DNA of 64,000 nt from Scalesia atractyloides (taxonomy: Eukaryota > Streptophyta > Magnoliopsida > Asterales > Asteraceae), in assembly GCA_947069175.1 (NCBI GenBank), contig CAMTDV010000028.1, positions 65,245,660-65,309,659 on the forward strand. Reading direction: 5' to 3'. A program made the translations under genes and the position numbers. Below are positions 10,180-21,739 of the stretch, piece by piece (position 1 is the first letter of the stretch; the number at the start of each line of letters is the position of its first letter). The notes under the pieces are model-generated. The model searched no databases. It worked only from the letters and a program-made list of their open reading frames with translations, and was not told the DNA's origin.

Positions 10180-10790
10180 TATTCTTTTTTGAAAGGTCTA
10201 TTTCATTAAAACAACACACGACACCTCAAACCGAGGCGCCAAGAAACAATTACATATTTACAAACTTCCACCAAGAGTTCCAAGAAACGTTCCTATCTTT
10301 CATTCTACTATTATACCATAAGAATCCTATCGATTTAATCCCACTAATAATATCATTATATTTGATACTTCTGTTGGCCTCGTTTCTCGCCCTTCAAATG
10401 CACCAACAACCGATCCTAATGATTCCTTTGAGAGTCTCTTTTCTATTTCCTTTAACCCCAGTGAAATACCCAAAGATCTTTAAAAGAAAACGCGAAAATG
10501 TTGGGCACTTTACACCAAGAGTTTATGTTTGCCCAAATCCTAGAAGCAATCATGCAAGAACAAAATAAGTGCTCAACTGTCTCATCCTCATCGGAACAAA
10601 GAATACACCTCGAATCGTTTACCGTAATGCCTCTTCTGTTTAAAGCTTCCGTGATAGCGATCTTGTACATCTCGGCCCGCCAAATGAAAATATTACATTT
10701 ATTAGGTATCCACTTACACCATTCCGGAATGTAATGATTGGACAAGAACATAAAGAACAATGGAACAGGTAACCTGAAAAAAGGGAAGCT
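10180..10790 (-). mobile_element. 3' end of a LINE retrotransposon (zf-RVT region)
   Basis: The minus-strand frame at 10760-10452 reads W-C-K-W-I-P-N-K-C-N-I-F-I-W-R, then LNRRGI, CILCSDEDETVEHLFCSC and ASRIWANI. This is the reverse-transcriptase zinc-binding domain near the C-terminus of plant LINEs (C-x2-C, H-x3-C). The next block, CWCI-stop-RARN and on to FLWYNSR, holds a TGG-to-TGA change and a frameshift. It ends at a short A-rich tail (about 10185 on the minus strand). The upstream reverse transcriptase and endonuclease are absent, as expected for 5'-truncated LINE copies. Confidence 0.82.
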
Positions 10791-11398
10791 TGTGTAGCAG
10801 GCGATGATGATGGAAATGTCCCTGTTTATTCTTCATGTATACAATATTTATATTTTTTCTAGTAATAAATAAGGGATATAGCCAACTAATTATTCTAAGA
10901 CCTGAGGAAGAATTAAGAGTCTCAATTAATTAGAGACTTAACACTCTAATAAAAACTATTAATAAAACTCTACTCAAGGGTTTTACTGTAGTTTAATATT
11001 ATTAATTTCAATGAATTAATTTTCATTCATCGAATCCTAATTTTCCAAACAGCTTGGAGGAAGAATCATAAAGAACAAGAGCATCAGAAGCAGAGATATA
11101 CTACAACCGCCATGTCCCATCTAAAATTCCCAAATCAATAGCTTCATCACCCATTGCATAACTCTCCAATTCCACCTACAAAACCCAATTTCTTTCATAA
11201 ATTTTGTGAAATTCGCCATTGATGCTATGAAACAAAGGCAAATAAACCTACCAAAGATTGAAAATCTAAGATCTAATTGGCGGACCCTGTTGGGCCAATT
11301 AATCGCTGATGGTAGGTAGATCAATTGATGTCTGATGACGAATTTCAGATAGGTGGGAGTCAAAACAATCTTTATGTGTGGTGAAAGCTCTTTTACGA
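10791..11398. other. Intergenic, no confident gene
   Basis: AT-rich. On the minus strand near 11170-11105 one frame reads ESYAMGDEAIDLGILDGTW, which looks coding and could be the start of the captured series, but I do not recognise it. Nothing else is seen. Confidence 0.35.
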
Positions 11399-12334
11399 CT
11401 ATGGGGTGTGGGTAAGTGGGTTGGGCGATGGATTGGGTTTAACGCTGGCTACATAGCACCGTCTAAGTGTTGGGATGGCGTCGCTCCTTTAGCATCAAGA
11501 TTGTATCTGGCGTGGGGCAGGAGGGTTGGGAGATATGGCGAGCTTTGGTTGGCTAGTTTAATGCAGCCGTTGGTGGTAGCGGGTATGCCAAATTTTGAAA
11601 TCAAATTTTAAAAAAAATTACATGTTTTACCCATAAATACCTAACCCTAAACCATATTTTCCCATTCTTCTTCACCCATACCCACAAAAAAAAAAACAAA
11701 CATGGTGCATTGGACCGAAGAGGAAGAAATCGCACTTGTGACATCGATGCACAACATACTCTACAACGCGGTCAAACCGCGTATTGGGGTTGAGCGTTCA
11801 ACAATACCAACAACAAATCGGCAACACGCGTCACAACTTAAACACGTGTCAACACAAATGGCGTGAGCTCAAACCAAAGCTGGATAGGTTTAAAGTTTGC
11901 TTCGACCGTGTCCCTGCGGGCGACTTGACCACGACGATCGAGTCGAAATCGCTAAGATCAAGTACAAGCACAATGGGAATACAGATTTTAAGTGGGTTCC
12001 CCACTTTAATATCTATCGTATTGTGTAGTTTTTTTATTTTTTTAGGATTTAATAAGTAACTTTTTATTTTTTAGGATTTAATAAGTAGGTTTTTTTATTT
12101 TTTAGGATTTGATAAGTGGGTTTTTTTTTATTTTTTAGGATTGTGTTTTATGTAATTTTTTTTAATTAATATAAATTGTGTTTTTATATAATGGGCAACT
12201 AAAAAAGCACATGGCACCCCACGCCGGTCTGGCCATGCCGCTTCCACACCCCACTTTTTTGAGCGGACTGGTGGAGCGTACATCTGCCACGTGTCAAGCA
12301 ATGCCCCCAACGCAAGCCCCTCCACACCCCATAG
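11399..12334 (+). mobile_element. PIF/Harbinger-like element relic with Myb-like ORF
   Basis: Inverted terminal repeat ctatggggtgtgg (11399-11411) and its complement (12322-12334). Inside, from the ATG at 11702, the frame reads MVHWTEEEEIALVTSMHN, then HKWRELKPKLDRFKVCFDRV and, after frameshifts, FKWVPHFNIYRIV. This is the trihelix/Myb-like second protein (often annotated NAM-associated or GST-T3-like) of plant PIF/Harbinger elements. The frame is broken and no DDE transposase is present. The flanking bases share only TA, so the target duplication is not certain. Confidence 0.6.
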
Positions 12335-12723
12335 CCTAAAATCGGGTCATCTTTAATAGAATATTAAAGAAAAACAATTAAAATAAATAAATAAAGAGCA
12401 GGTAAGGTAAGAGTGGTGAGGGTAGAGGAAGTAGGGGTGAGCATGGTGCGATTCGGTTCGGTTACTGTCTAAAACTAAAATCATAACCGTTTGGTTTCGG
12501 CTAATGCGGTTCCGGTTAATCTGTTATTTGCGGTTAATGCGGTTTCGGTGCAGTTATAGGTCAGTTATTTTTATCATTTCTAAAGTTAGACTTTAAATGT
12601 GTGGGTTATGCAAAATTCATGCGAAAATAAATAAAATGTACACCAGTTGAAGCTTGTAGAATTATCAATTATATTTAACTACTACACGCATACTAGTTCC
12701 AAAAACAAAAGTAACTTGTTACG

Positions 12724-15700
12724 TGTAACACCCTGTAAAATTGTGTCCAATAATATAGTGACACGTGTTGTATTTTTATATATAGTATATTAAAGACTAA
12801 TATGGACTAAAAGTGACAACATGCTCAAACTGAGCCTCTGAATGACTTTCTGATGTCAACATGCATAAACCTAGCCTCTGAACGACCATTAGTGTCATCA
12901 TGCATTAGAACGTAGCCTCTAAACGACCATTAGTGTCGTTATGCATAAAACGTAGCCTCTGAACGACCATTAGTGTTGTTATGCTTAAACTCGGCATCTA
13001 AGTGACCGTTGTGTCAACATGCCTAGCCTCTGAGTGACATCAGAGTCAACATGCTTATACTGAGCCTCTGAGTGATCCTTTCCGTAGTCCAAACTCTCAT
13101 ATGTCATGTTTGTTGGACGAGAGTAATTAAATCCAATAATAAATAAAAGTTGGATAATGGAGGGATTAAAAGTGTCAACATGTTAATTTATACCTCTGAG
13201 TGACCTTTAACGAGCCGAGCGCTCGACAATGTTCGGGCATAATCCCAGGTATGCCAAGTATTGGCTACGGAGGGCTAATTATGCCAAAAAGGTGTTTTAG
13301 AAGGCTTTTATAAGCTTTTAAAAGTTAAGGGGGCTAAAGTGTCAAAGTTTTAAAGTGGTCGTGGGGCGGTCGCGGGCCGCGAGAGACATGGCCTGTGTCT
13401 CTCGCGGGGCGCGAGAAGCCCTCTGATGCAGAAAGTTTGCTTGGCTTCCAAACAAAAATGCCAAAAACCATTAAATCGAAACCATGGCTTCCCAAACTGC
13501 TATGCCACATTTTGGGGCACTTGTAAGCTTCCTCTTACACCCCTAAACACCTGGCTTCACCTCCTTTGAGTTCTCCAACTGTAAATAGGTGATCAAGTTC
13601 ACCATTTGAACTTGCACCTTTTTTATTCATACTCTTCTCCCTCCTCTGGAAGTTCCTAGCTAAAAGGGGCATCCAACATAGTTCTTTTGCACCCTAGGAA
13701 TCACTGGTAAGTGTTCCTTCCTTGTGCATTTTCGTTTATAGGCTTTTATAGCCAAAAGTCAAGCGTTTTTCGGAAACGCCTTGACTTTCGGTTAAGACCA
13801 TTATGGTCCAGCCATTGTTCGTAACGAACATGGCTAAGTGATCATAATAAGGTAGGTGTTAATCCCTTTAAAGGGCACCTCCTGAAGATCACGTTTGCTA
13901 GACCAATTGACGGGTCAAAGTTAAGTTACTAAAAAAGTCAATATAATATATGTTATGAAACCTGTTTTGACACTTAAACAAGTTGGTAATAATTATTAGA
14001 ACATGTAAGAACATGTTCGGCTCGTCAATTTCAGTTCTAGGGTCGGTTCGCAACCGAAAGTCGTGAAGTTTGACTTCTGCTTTGACTTTCGATTCTGACC
14101 CAATTTAGATTAGTTACCTACTGATCTAAAGTTACATTATGATCATAATATAATATAGAATAACCCTCTGAGGTTATATTACATGATCATAATCAGAATC
14201 CAAGTTTATGCGCAAGTTCCGCAATTATGCCATTTTTTACTAAAATGCCTTTTTGCATAAAACAAGTTTTAAATGATAATGAACTTGAAAATGAGTTTCC
14301 TACTGATGTAATACTATAAGTAGGATTATTTGGGATGTTAAACCAAGTTATAAACCGAGTTTTCAAGCAGTTCCTTAAACTATGTCGATAAATGACGATT
14401 TTAGCCCCAGTGGCTCATAAAATGGTTTTAAGCAAATCTTTTCAAGATAAATCATTTATCTATTGATATGTTTATTAAATAACATATTTAAAACATTTTA
14501 ATCCGACCTTAACATCAGTTTTCATAAACATCGCATAAAGACGTCATTTTACGAATGGTTTTAAACCATATTATTGACCAAGACTTGATACTTACTGATT
14601 TTAAAACTTATTTTAAACATATTTACAGTAGGTACATGTTATAAGCTCATAATCCCAAATAATTTATAAACTATGTGTAAAATGACCAAAATGCCCCTTC
14701 GGTGCATAGTTTGGTCATAAAAGATAGTTTACACACATAATTAATATCCTACTGTATCATAAATAAATTATTTTTCTATAATACTTATAATTATAACATT
14801 AAATTATATTCAAGTTTCTTTTATACGGTATGAAATTAGCGAAATGCCCTTATGAGGCATAGTTTCGTTTTAAAACCTTAACGGGCATATAAGTTGATAT
14901 CCTACTGATATTATAACTTATTTAAAATATAATGGCATATAGAACTTGTCCATAACTTATGCGGTTACTCGATATCGCTAATATGCGCTCGGTTAAGTAT
15001 ACGTAACTATTTTACGAAAATTAACCGAAACGGGTTTAACCTTGTCATTTAAGTTTCAAAATCCAGAATGCTTATAGTTTATCCATATTATACAAGTCAA
15101 AGTACTTGTCGGGTTTAAACTACATTCTATCCGATCATTGTTTAATCAAGCGTTATACGTCTTGATCATGTACACTACTCGGTCTAAGCCTATGACTTAA
15201 ATAAAGACCGATAGTATTTAATTGGTTAGCTTATGCCATAATCCAGACTAGAGCCTTACCAGTAAATGCTATCTGCAGTTGGTACTTTTGTATACGGCTG
15301 AGTTATTAAAATTTAAAAGAAGACTAACTCAGGTAAATACTCTCGACTTATTTTCCCTATATGGGCTTGGGATATTGTAAAATATTATCGCTTGGTCCGA
15401 AATGGGGTCAATCGAATGCCCGTTTGTGGCTAGTAAACCCGCATATTCTGTTTTAATCAGTTTTGTTTGATAACTTAAACATCGGGGGTTAAATTACCGT
15501 GTCCTGGATATCCTCAGCTCAATACATTAGTTATTGGCCATGACCTTAGCGCGGGGTGTAGGCATACACCTGACAAACGCTCATATGCAAATTACCCAAG
15601 ACGTTGGGGATAACTCCTTCATGAGTTCTAAGTGGTGTGTATTTAATCATGTCTCGGTTTCTGTACTGGGTCCTGTATGTATTGACAAACATGTGAATCT

Positions 15701-16155
15701 GATACAAGGTTGTAAAGTCAACTTTCCCAAGTTAATAAAACATTTTGTGCCGTTTGCACTTAAAAGAATCATTTTTAAAAGTTTTCAAAATGAGTCAGTT
15801 TGGGTGTATTTATCAGCGTAAGCTGACGTATCGTCCAAAGGCTAAGTTGCAGGTACAATACGAAATAGGCCGGAAGCTGCTCGGTAGTGATAAGAGGATC
15901 TTGCAAATCCTTATATCTGCCATAAAGTCTGTTTTGTATTCTTTCTTGTACATTTTATGATCCGTCTGTGGATCTTTTATTACGAGCCAGTATATTATTT
16001 GATATTTCGAACATTCGTTTTGTAATAGTGATTTTACTCCAGGACTTCCGCTGTGCCATGTTTAATTGACAATTATGTTATCAACTTACGTCACGGTACT
16101 CCCCACCCGGGCCCACCGGTGTATGGATTTTGGGTTAGAAATCCGGGGTGTGACA
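12724..16155 (+). repeat. 5' LTR of the Ty3/gypsy element
   Basis: It starts tgtaacaccc and ends gggtgtgaca, 3432 bp. Near its start, five or six units of about 40 bp (gcctctgaacgaccattagtgtc core, 12830-13090) form a degenerate tandem array. A block of 350 bp (about 14726-15075) bounded by agttta repeats is absent from the 3' copy, while about 24 bp present at 25024 in the 3' copy is missing here. Confidence 0.95.
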
Positions 16156-16158
16156 GGT

Positions 16159-16172
16159 TGGTATTAGAGCCA
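16159..16172 (+). other. Primer-binding site (tRNA-iMet)
   Basis: tggtattagagcca three bases after the LTR end. It resembles the common plant site TGGTATCAGAGCC complementary to initiator Met tRNA, with one change. Confidence 0.85.
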
Positions 16173-16326
16173 ACGTTTGAGATAATTAAACACTATCCTT
16201 CTTGTGTTTAATCTCAAACTTACACGAGCACATTCCCCAAACTTCCGAGTCTAGGCATTGACCTAGGATTTACTCATTTCATTATTAAGTTATTAGTATT
16301 GTTTTTGAATTGATATTTAATAGGAA

Positions 16327-17391
16327 AATGCCGCCACGTGTGAGAGGACAAAGTGGAAGAGGAAAAGGTCCAATGAGAGGAGGACCATCGGGACGCTTCC
16401 CTCCTCAATCTCACAACTCAAATGCCTACCAAGAATCAGGAGATTCGTCTCATTGGAAACCAGCGAGACGTTCTGTCTCTAATAGACTCTCGCCCTCACA
16501 TTCCCAAAATTCTTACCACTCTCACCACTCCTATCATTCACACCATACCCATCATTCCATTTACATTCTTACCATGAAGAATTTAACCCTAACCATCACT
16601 TAACACGCCTCCAGCCGATCAAAATCAGTTGGACCAGCCACACCCTATGGACTCCGACTCCGACCAGGAGATGCCACCGTCGGGATCGAATACTCATCCC
16701 ATTGAAATTTCAAGCGATTTAAACTCCTATGCTGGATCGCCCTACCAAGGTCCTAATGAGTGGGACCAATATTGGAATCAATTTACCTTCGCCAAAACAC
16801 CTTCCCATCACTCTCAACCACCTCCGGTTCAAGAAGATGTCCACATGGAACCGGTGGACCAACAGCAACCACCACCCAAACCACCAAGGAGGAAGCATGG
16901 AGCACGTATGTCGGTACGTGCAGGACAAAGGTCGGGATCGCTGCTAACTTTGCCCAACTCTTACCCCACAATTCACGAGGACCCACAAATGGGTGGACCC
17001 TCTAATACCTCACCTGTGGTGGAACCAACACCAACACCTATGGTTCAACCACCACCAACGGGTTATACTAACCCAATCCCCACATATCCAGACACGTCTG
17101 GGTAGATCCTTATAACCCGTCTACACGGTAGACCCATATATGCAAGTAGTTATGCACAACGCACTTTACCCGTCTCCTTTCCCACCTACTTATCCACCGA
17201 CTGGATATCCAACTTATGGGTACTAGTATCCGGTTATGCCACAACCACAACCTCCACCACCACTTGAGGCCATCAATGAGGCCTTGGAACGGATGAAAGA
17301 AATACAGCAACAAGCGGAGAAAACGGAGAAGAAGACAAACAAGTTCTTCAAGAAACTCTCCAAGTTGGTCAAAGGAAAGAAGGACGAGTAA
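16327..17391 (+). pseudogene. Extra open reading frame between primer site and gag (degenerate)
   Basis: It starts MPPRVRGQSGRGKGPMRGG at an ATG 172 bases after the LTR. It goes on through a His/Ser-rich stretch (YHSHHSYHSHHTHHS), shifts frame near 16600 into a Pro-rich, acidic region (DSDSDQEMPPSGSNTHPIEI; QQQPPPKPPRRKH) and ends, after stops at about 17103 and 17222, in a basic coiled segment (LERMKEIQQQAEKTEKKTNK). It is unlike gag or pol and I do not recognise a domain. Extra frames upstream of gag are known in some Ty3/gypsy lineages such as Ogre. Confidence 0.6.
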
Positions 17392-18648
17392 AGTCTCTTC
17401 TATTTTATGTAGTCCCTGTGTGGACATTGTTATTTCTTTAGTCCCTGCGTGGACAAGTTATTTCTTTTTAGTCCTTGCATGGACAATCAGTTTCTTTTTT
17501 ATTTATTTCAAGTATTGTACTTTCTAATTATCATTTAATGAAATATTTTGGAATTATATATATATGTACTTATCCTCTTCAAGCGATCGTCTCGATTTTA
17601 CTAGAATTTTTAATCAGCTATATAATTCCAAAAGATCTTAATGGTTTTGATTTAGCCAAGTGGCATAGACCACATATTTGGCCCAATAAATAAATGATAG
17701 TTAAGAATGAAAGGGTCTTCTATCATGATAGTTAAGGGAAGTTATCCTTCTATCTAGAGGTGGTGGACTAAGTTCAAGCCTCCAAGTCATTAAGGTCAAT
17801 GCGACCGGGACTATTAATCAACCATTAAGGTCCTCTTATGTTAACATTTAAAAATGTTCATACTCTTGGTAGTGTGACTTGAGGAATCACACTAGCCTTC
17901 AATATCACCAGTGCGGTGATATCACCAGTGCGGTGACTAAACATCCATTAGTGATGTATTGCCTTTCGGGCTATGATTAATTTTATATAGCCTATGTGAT
18001 CTATTATGATCTCGGCTAATATCACCAGTGCGGTGATTAAACATCCATTAGTGATGTATTGCCCTTCGGGCTATGATTAATTTTATATAGCCTATGTGAT
18101 CTATTCTGATCCCGGCTAATATCACCAGTGCGGTGATTAAACATTCATTAGTGATGTATTGCCCTTTCGGGCTATGATTAATTTTATATAGCCTATGTGA
18201 TCTATTCTGATACCGGCTAATATCACCAGTACGGTGATTAAACATCCATTAGTGATGTAGTGCCTACGGGCCATATTTTATGTCCATTAGTGACAGGTCT
18301 ATGTGCCATAATCTTATGTCCATTTGTGACAAGCCTGTGTGCCATGTTTTAAATGTCCTTTGTGACAAGTCTATGTACCATACAATTGTCAAATATGATA
18401 ATGACAGTTGTGACATTACGATCCACTATCTAGTAATATATGGACCTTGTCCATATTGTAAATTGCCTATAATAGTCCTATTAAGACCTAGGCCAAATAT
18501 AGATACTGTAAGCCTAAGAGTTGTGATGTTATTCACACTAGTTTAAATTAGGCAATGGATTGTTATACCCAATGTTTAAAAACCGATATGGTTGTTATAC
18601 CATGGCTAAGAGAAATTTTATTGGTTTATAGAACCAAAGCTTTGAAGA
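17392..18648 (+). repeat. Non-coding leader with 100-bp tandem repeats
   Basis: Four units with a period of 100-101 bp start near 17919, 18019, 18119 and 18220 (the last partial). Each carries atatcaccagtgcggtga, ccattagtgatg and the small inverted repeat gcccttcgggc. They are followed by about three 38-bp units (gtgacaagtctatgtgccat type, 18283-18385). Before them, 17400-17480 has three copies of tagtccctgcgtggaca. No gene is seen. Confidence 0.85.
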
Positions 18649-19378
18649 ATGGCTAATTCTAATGAAGCACAAAGTAGCCATCGGAACGTCAACTCTAAGG
18701 CGCCGAAGATGTAGCCATAAATGATAATGATTTCCAAGCTCGCATTGATGCGGCTGTGGAAAGGGCCATGGGTAAGGCCATAGAAAAGCTAAGAGAGTCG
18801 AGTGCTACTCGCTCTAGACCACTATCAATTACCCCATCTTCAGCTCATAAAGAGAGCTATGTCCACTCTTCAAATGCGAAGAGTAAACCAAGGAAGGTAG
18901 ACTTTGCTCATAGGTCCCGTTCTACTAAAGACGGGTGTACCTACAAATACTTCGTCTCCTGTAAGCCCCGAGACTTTAATGGGGAAAAAGGAGCTGTGGA
19001 AGCCCTAAAGTGGCTGGACGAAATGGAAACCATCGTAGACATCAGCGGTTGTGCTGATAAGGATGTGGTCAAGTATGTATCACAATCCTTCAAGGGCGAT
19101 GCCCTAATCTGGTGGAAAGCCATGATCCAGTCTACAGGTAAAGTATACCTGTATAATCTGGGATGTCCAAGTTTATGGACCTAGTTAAGGAAACTTACTG
19201 CCCACCCATGAGTTGGAGAAAATAGAGACAGACTTCTTGTCCCTATCAATAAAAAACCTAGACTGTCGGAAGTATGTTTCCGATTTCAATTCCTATCTAG
19301 GTTAGTTTCCTATCTATCACCCCTGAATCCAAACGCATAGCGCGTTTTATCAATGGATTAGCGCCCGAGATTAAGGGC
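18649..19378 (+). pseudogene. Ty3/gypsy gag, 5' part, frameshifted
   Basis: The ATG at 18649 starts MANSNEAQSSHRN and stops after 22 codons. The main capsid frame is 18756-19184, with MERAMGKAIEKLRES, CTYKYFVSCKPRDFNG and SFKGDALIWWKAM, the retrotransposon gag (capsid) core. The frame then breaks, and the conserved remainder (PHELEKIETDFLSL, FINGLAPEIKG) continues in other frames before joining the long pol frame at 19379. Confidence 0.85.
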
Positions 19379-21739
19379 ATGGTAAAGGCTGCCCAGCCTA
19401 GTACCTATAGGTCTGCTGTTGACCTATCTCTCTCCCTCACCCTTGATTTAGTGAGGCAAAAGTCAGTTAAGCCTGAAACTGACGGAAAAAGGAAGAGAGA
19501 GGAAGACAACTCCCAAAGATTTAATAAGAAAAATAAAGGGAAATTCGGGTTCAAATGGAACCAAGGCAAGTCGGCTGTAATGCCATTTTGCAAGACTTGC
19601 AAATGCAAACACTGGGGACAGTGTAATTCTGATCTACAAACTAGACCTTGTGGCATTTGTAAAAGGAGAGGGCATAAGACCCTAGATTGCAAGGATCTTA
19701 AAGATGCTGTGTGCTATATTTGCAATGAAAAAGGGCATATTGCGACTAACTGCCTTAAGAATTCAAAGAATAATAATCCAAAGCCTGGAGAGGCCAAGAA
19801 GGGGAATGCACGTGCTTTTCGATTGACTGCTAAGGAAGCTGTTAATGACAATAACGTCATAACAGGTAATTTCCCCATTAATGATATTTATGCTAGAGTT
19901 CTTTTTGATTCGGGTGCGGATAAATCTTTTGTTGATCATAAGTTTAGTAAACTATTAAATTTACCCATAAGAACTCTAGATAAAATTTATGAGATAGAAC
20001 TTGCCAATGGAATCTTAGAAATTGCTTCTTCCATTCTTGATGGATGCTCTATATCCATTAAGAATCATTCCATCCCTATCTCTCTTTTGCCAATGAAATT
20101 GGAGGGGTTTGATGTTGTCTTAGGTATGGATTGGTTATCTTATAACCAAGCCCCTATTGCCTGCGATAAAAAGCCCAACGAAATTAAAACCCCATCTGGT
20201 GAAATTATCACCATCCCCGGAGACTCACACTATGGACTGCTAGACAAGGTGTCATTGTTTAAGGCATCCAAGTGTTTGAGGAAAGGTTGTGTCATTTACA
20301 TGGCACAAGTCACCATAAATGAACCTAATTCGAACCTTGAAGATCAACCAGTTATCTCGGAGTATCCCGATGTTTTCCCTGAAGAATTACCAGGCCTACC
20401 TCCGGATAGGCAAGTGGAGTTCAGAATTGACATCATACCAGGATCAGCACCCGTAGCTAGAGCTCCATATAGACTAGCTCCAACCGAAATGAATGAGTTA
20501 AGAGTTCAATTGGATGAACTCTTGGAGAAAGGATTTATTCAACCTAGTTCCCCGCCTTGTGGAGCTCCAATCCTCTTTGTTAAGAAGAAAGACGGAGCAA
20601 TGCGGATGTGCATCGACTACCGGGAGCTGAACACGCTAACAATTAAGAATAGATATCCTCTGCCCAGGATCGATGATTTATTCGACCAACTTCAAGGGGC
20701 TAGTTACTTTTCTAAGATAGATTTGAGATCAGGATATCATCAACTGAAGGTTAGAAGTGAAGATGTTCCTAAGACAACCTTCAGGACCCGATATGGTCAT
20801 TTTGAGTTTTTGGTGATGCCTTTTGGGCTCACAAATGCACCAGCAGCATTCATGGACCTCATGAACAGAGTCTGCAAACCGTATTTGGATAAGTTTGTCA
20901 TTGTCTTCATAGACGACATACTTATCTATTCTCGTAATCAAGTTGATCACAAGAAACATCTTCGGTGCATCCTAGAATTATTAAGGCAGGAGAAACTTTA
21001 TGCAAAGTTCTTTAAATGCGAATTTTGGCTTAGAGAAGTCCAATTCCTTGGACATGTTGTAAGTGAGCGTGGTATCCAAGTGGATCCAGCCAAGATAGAA
21101 GCCATAATGAATTGGGAAGTTCCCAAGACTCCATTTGAAATTCGTAGTTTCTTAGGACTGACTGGTTATTATAGAAGGTTTATTGAGAACTTTTCAAGAA
21201 TAGCTACTCCTTTGACTACCCTGACCCGTAAGAATGTTAAGTTCGTTTGGGGTCCAAAACAACAAGAATCTTTTGAGATTCTAAAATACAAGTTGAGCAA
21301 TGCTCCTGTGTTATCTCCACCCGAGGGTATTGAGAACTTTGTTGTCTATTGTGATGCTTCGCACACCGGCATGGGCTGTATGCTAATGCAAAATGGCAAG
21401 GTAATTGCCTATGCATCACGACAACTAAAGATGCATGAAAGGAATTACACCACCCACGATTTGGAACTGAGTGCCATTGTATTTGCACTAAAACTATGGA
21501 GACATTACTTGTATGGCACGAAGTGTATTATATACACTGACCATAAAAGTCTTCAACACCTGTTCAATCAGAAAGAATTAAACATGCGACAACACTGTTG
21601 GATGAAAACTCTTAATGATTATGATTGCGAGATTCGCTACCATCCCGACAAGGCAAATGTAGTTGCCGACGCCTTAAGTCGCAAAGAAAGAGTTAAACCT
21701 ATTAGGATTAACGGCAAGAGCATTGAGCTCATAGCTTGA
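19379..21739 (+). CDS. Gag zinc knuckle, protease, reverse transcriptase and RNase H of the Ty3/gypsy element
   Basis: A long intact frame of 786 codons. The zinc knuckle CYICNEKGHIATNC is at residues 112-125. The protease active site L-F-D-S-G-A has its Asp at 177. The reverse transcriptase shows YPLPRIDDLFDQL, SKIDLRSGYHQ and the catalytic F-I-D-D-I-L with Asp 512 and 513. RNase H starts near the Asp of Y-C-D-A-S-H (residue 659) and continues through YTDHKSLQHLF to ADALSRK. It ends at TGA 21737-21739, where relatives read on into integrase, so a frameshift separates the two. The shown start is just after a break, not a natural start. Confidence 0.92.
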   Translation: MVKAAQPSTYRSAVDLSLSLTLDLVRQKSVKPETDGKRKREEDNSQRFNKKNKGKFGFKWNQGKSAVMPFCKTCKCKHWGQCNSDLQTRPCGICKRRGHKTLDCKDLKDAVCYICNEKGHIATNCLKNSKNNNPKPGEAKKGNARAFRLTAKEAVNDNNVITGNFPINDIYARVLFDSGADKSFVDHKFSKLLNLPIRTLDKIYEIELANGILEIASSILDGCSISIKNHSIPISLLPMKLEGFDVVLGMDWLSYNQAPIACDKKPNEIKTPSGEIITIPGDSHYGLLDKVSLFKASKCLRKGCVIYMAQVTINEPNSNLEDQPVISEYPDVFPEELPGLPPDRQVEFRIDIIPGSAPVARAPYRLAPTEMNELRVQLDELLEKGFIQPSSPPCGAPILFVKKKDGAMRMCIDYRELNTLTIKNRYPLPRIDDLFDQLQGASYFSKIDLRSGYHQLKVRSEDVPKTTFRTRYGHFEFLVMPFGLTNAPAAFMDLMNRVCKPYLDKFVIVFIDDILIYSRNQVDHKKHLRCILELLRQEKLYAKFFKCEFWLREVQFLGHVVSERGIQVDPAKIEAIMNWEVPKTPFEIRSFLGLTGYYRRFIENFSRIATPLTTLTRKNVKFVWGPKQQESFEILKYKLSNAPVLSPPEGIENFVVYCDASHTGMGCMLMQNGKVIAYASRQLKMHERNYTTHDLELSAIVFALKLWRHYLYGTKCIIYTDHKSLQHLFNQKELNMRQHCWMKTLNDYDCEIRYHPDKANVVADALSRKERVKPIRINGKSIELIA

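Noticed and set aside
11378..11611. Plus-strand 77-codon frame rich in Gly and Trp
   Set aside because: Overlaps the terminal region of the PIF/Harbinger-like relic and shows no family similarity.
15534..15960. Plus-strand frames in the 5' LTR (also 25754-26092 in the 3' LTR)
   Set aside because: They lie within LTR sequence and are not conserved in frame between the two LTRs.
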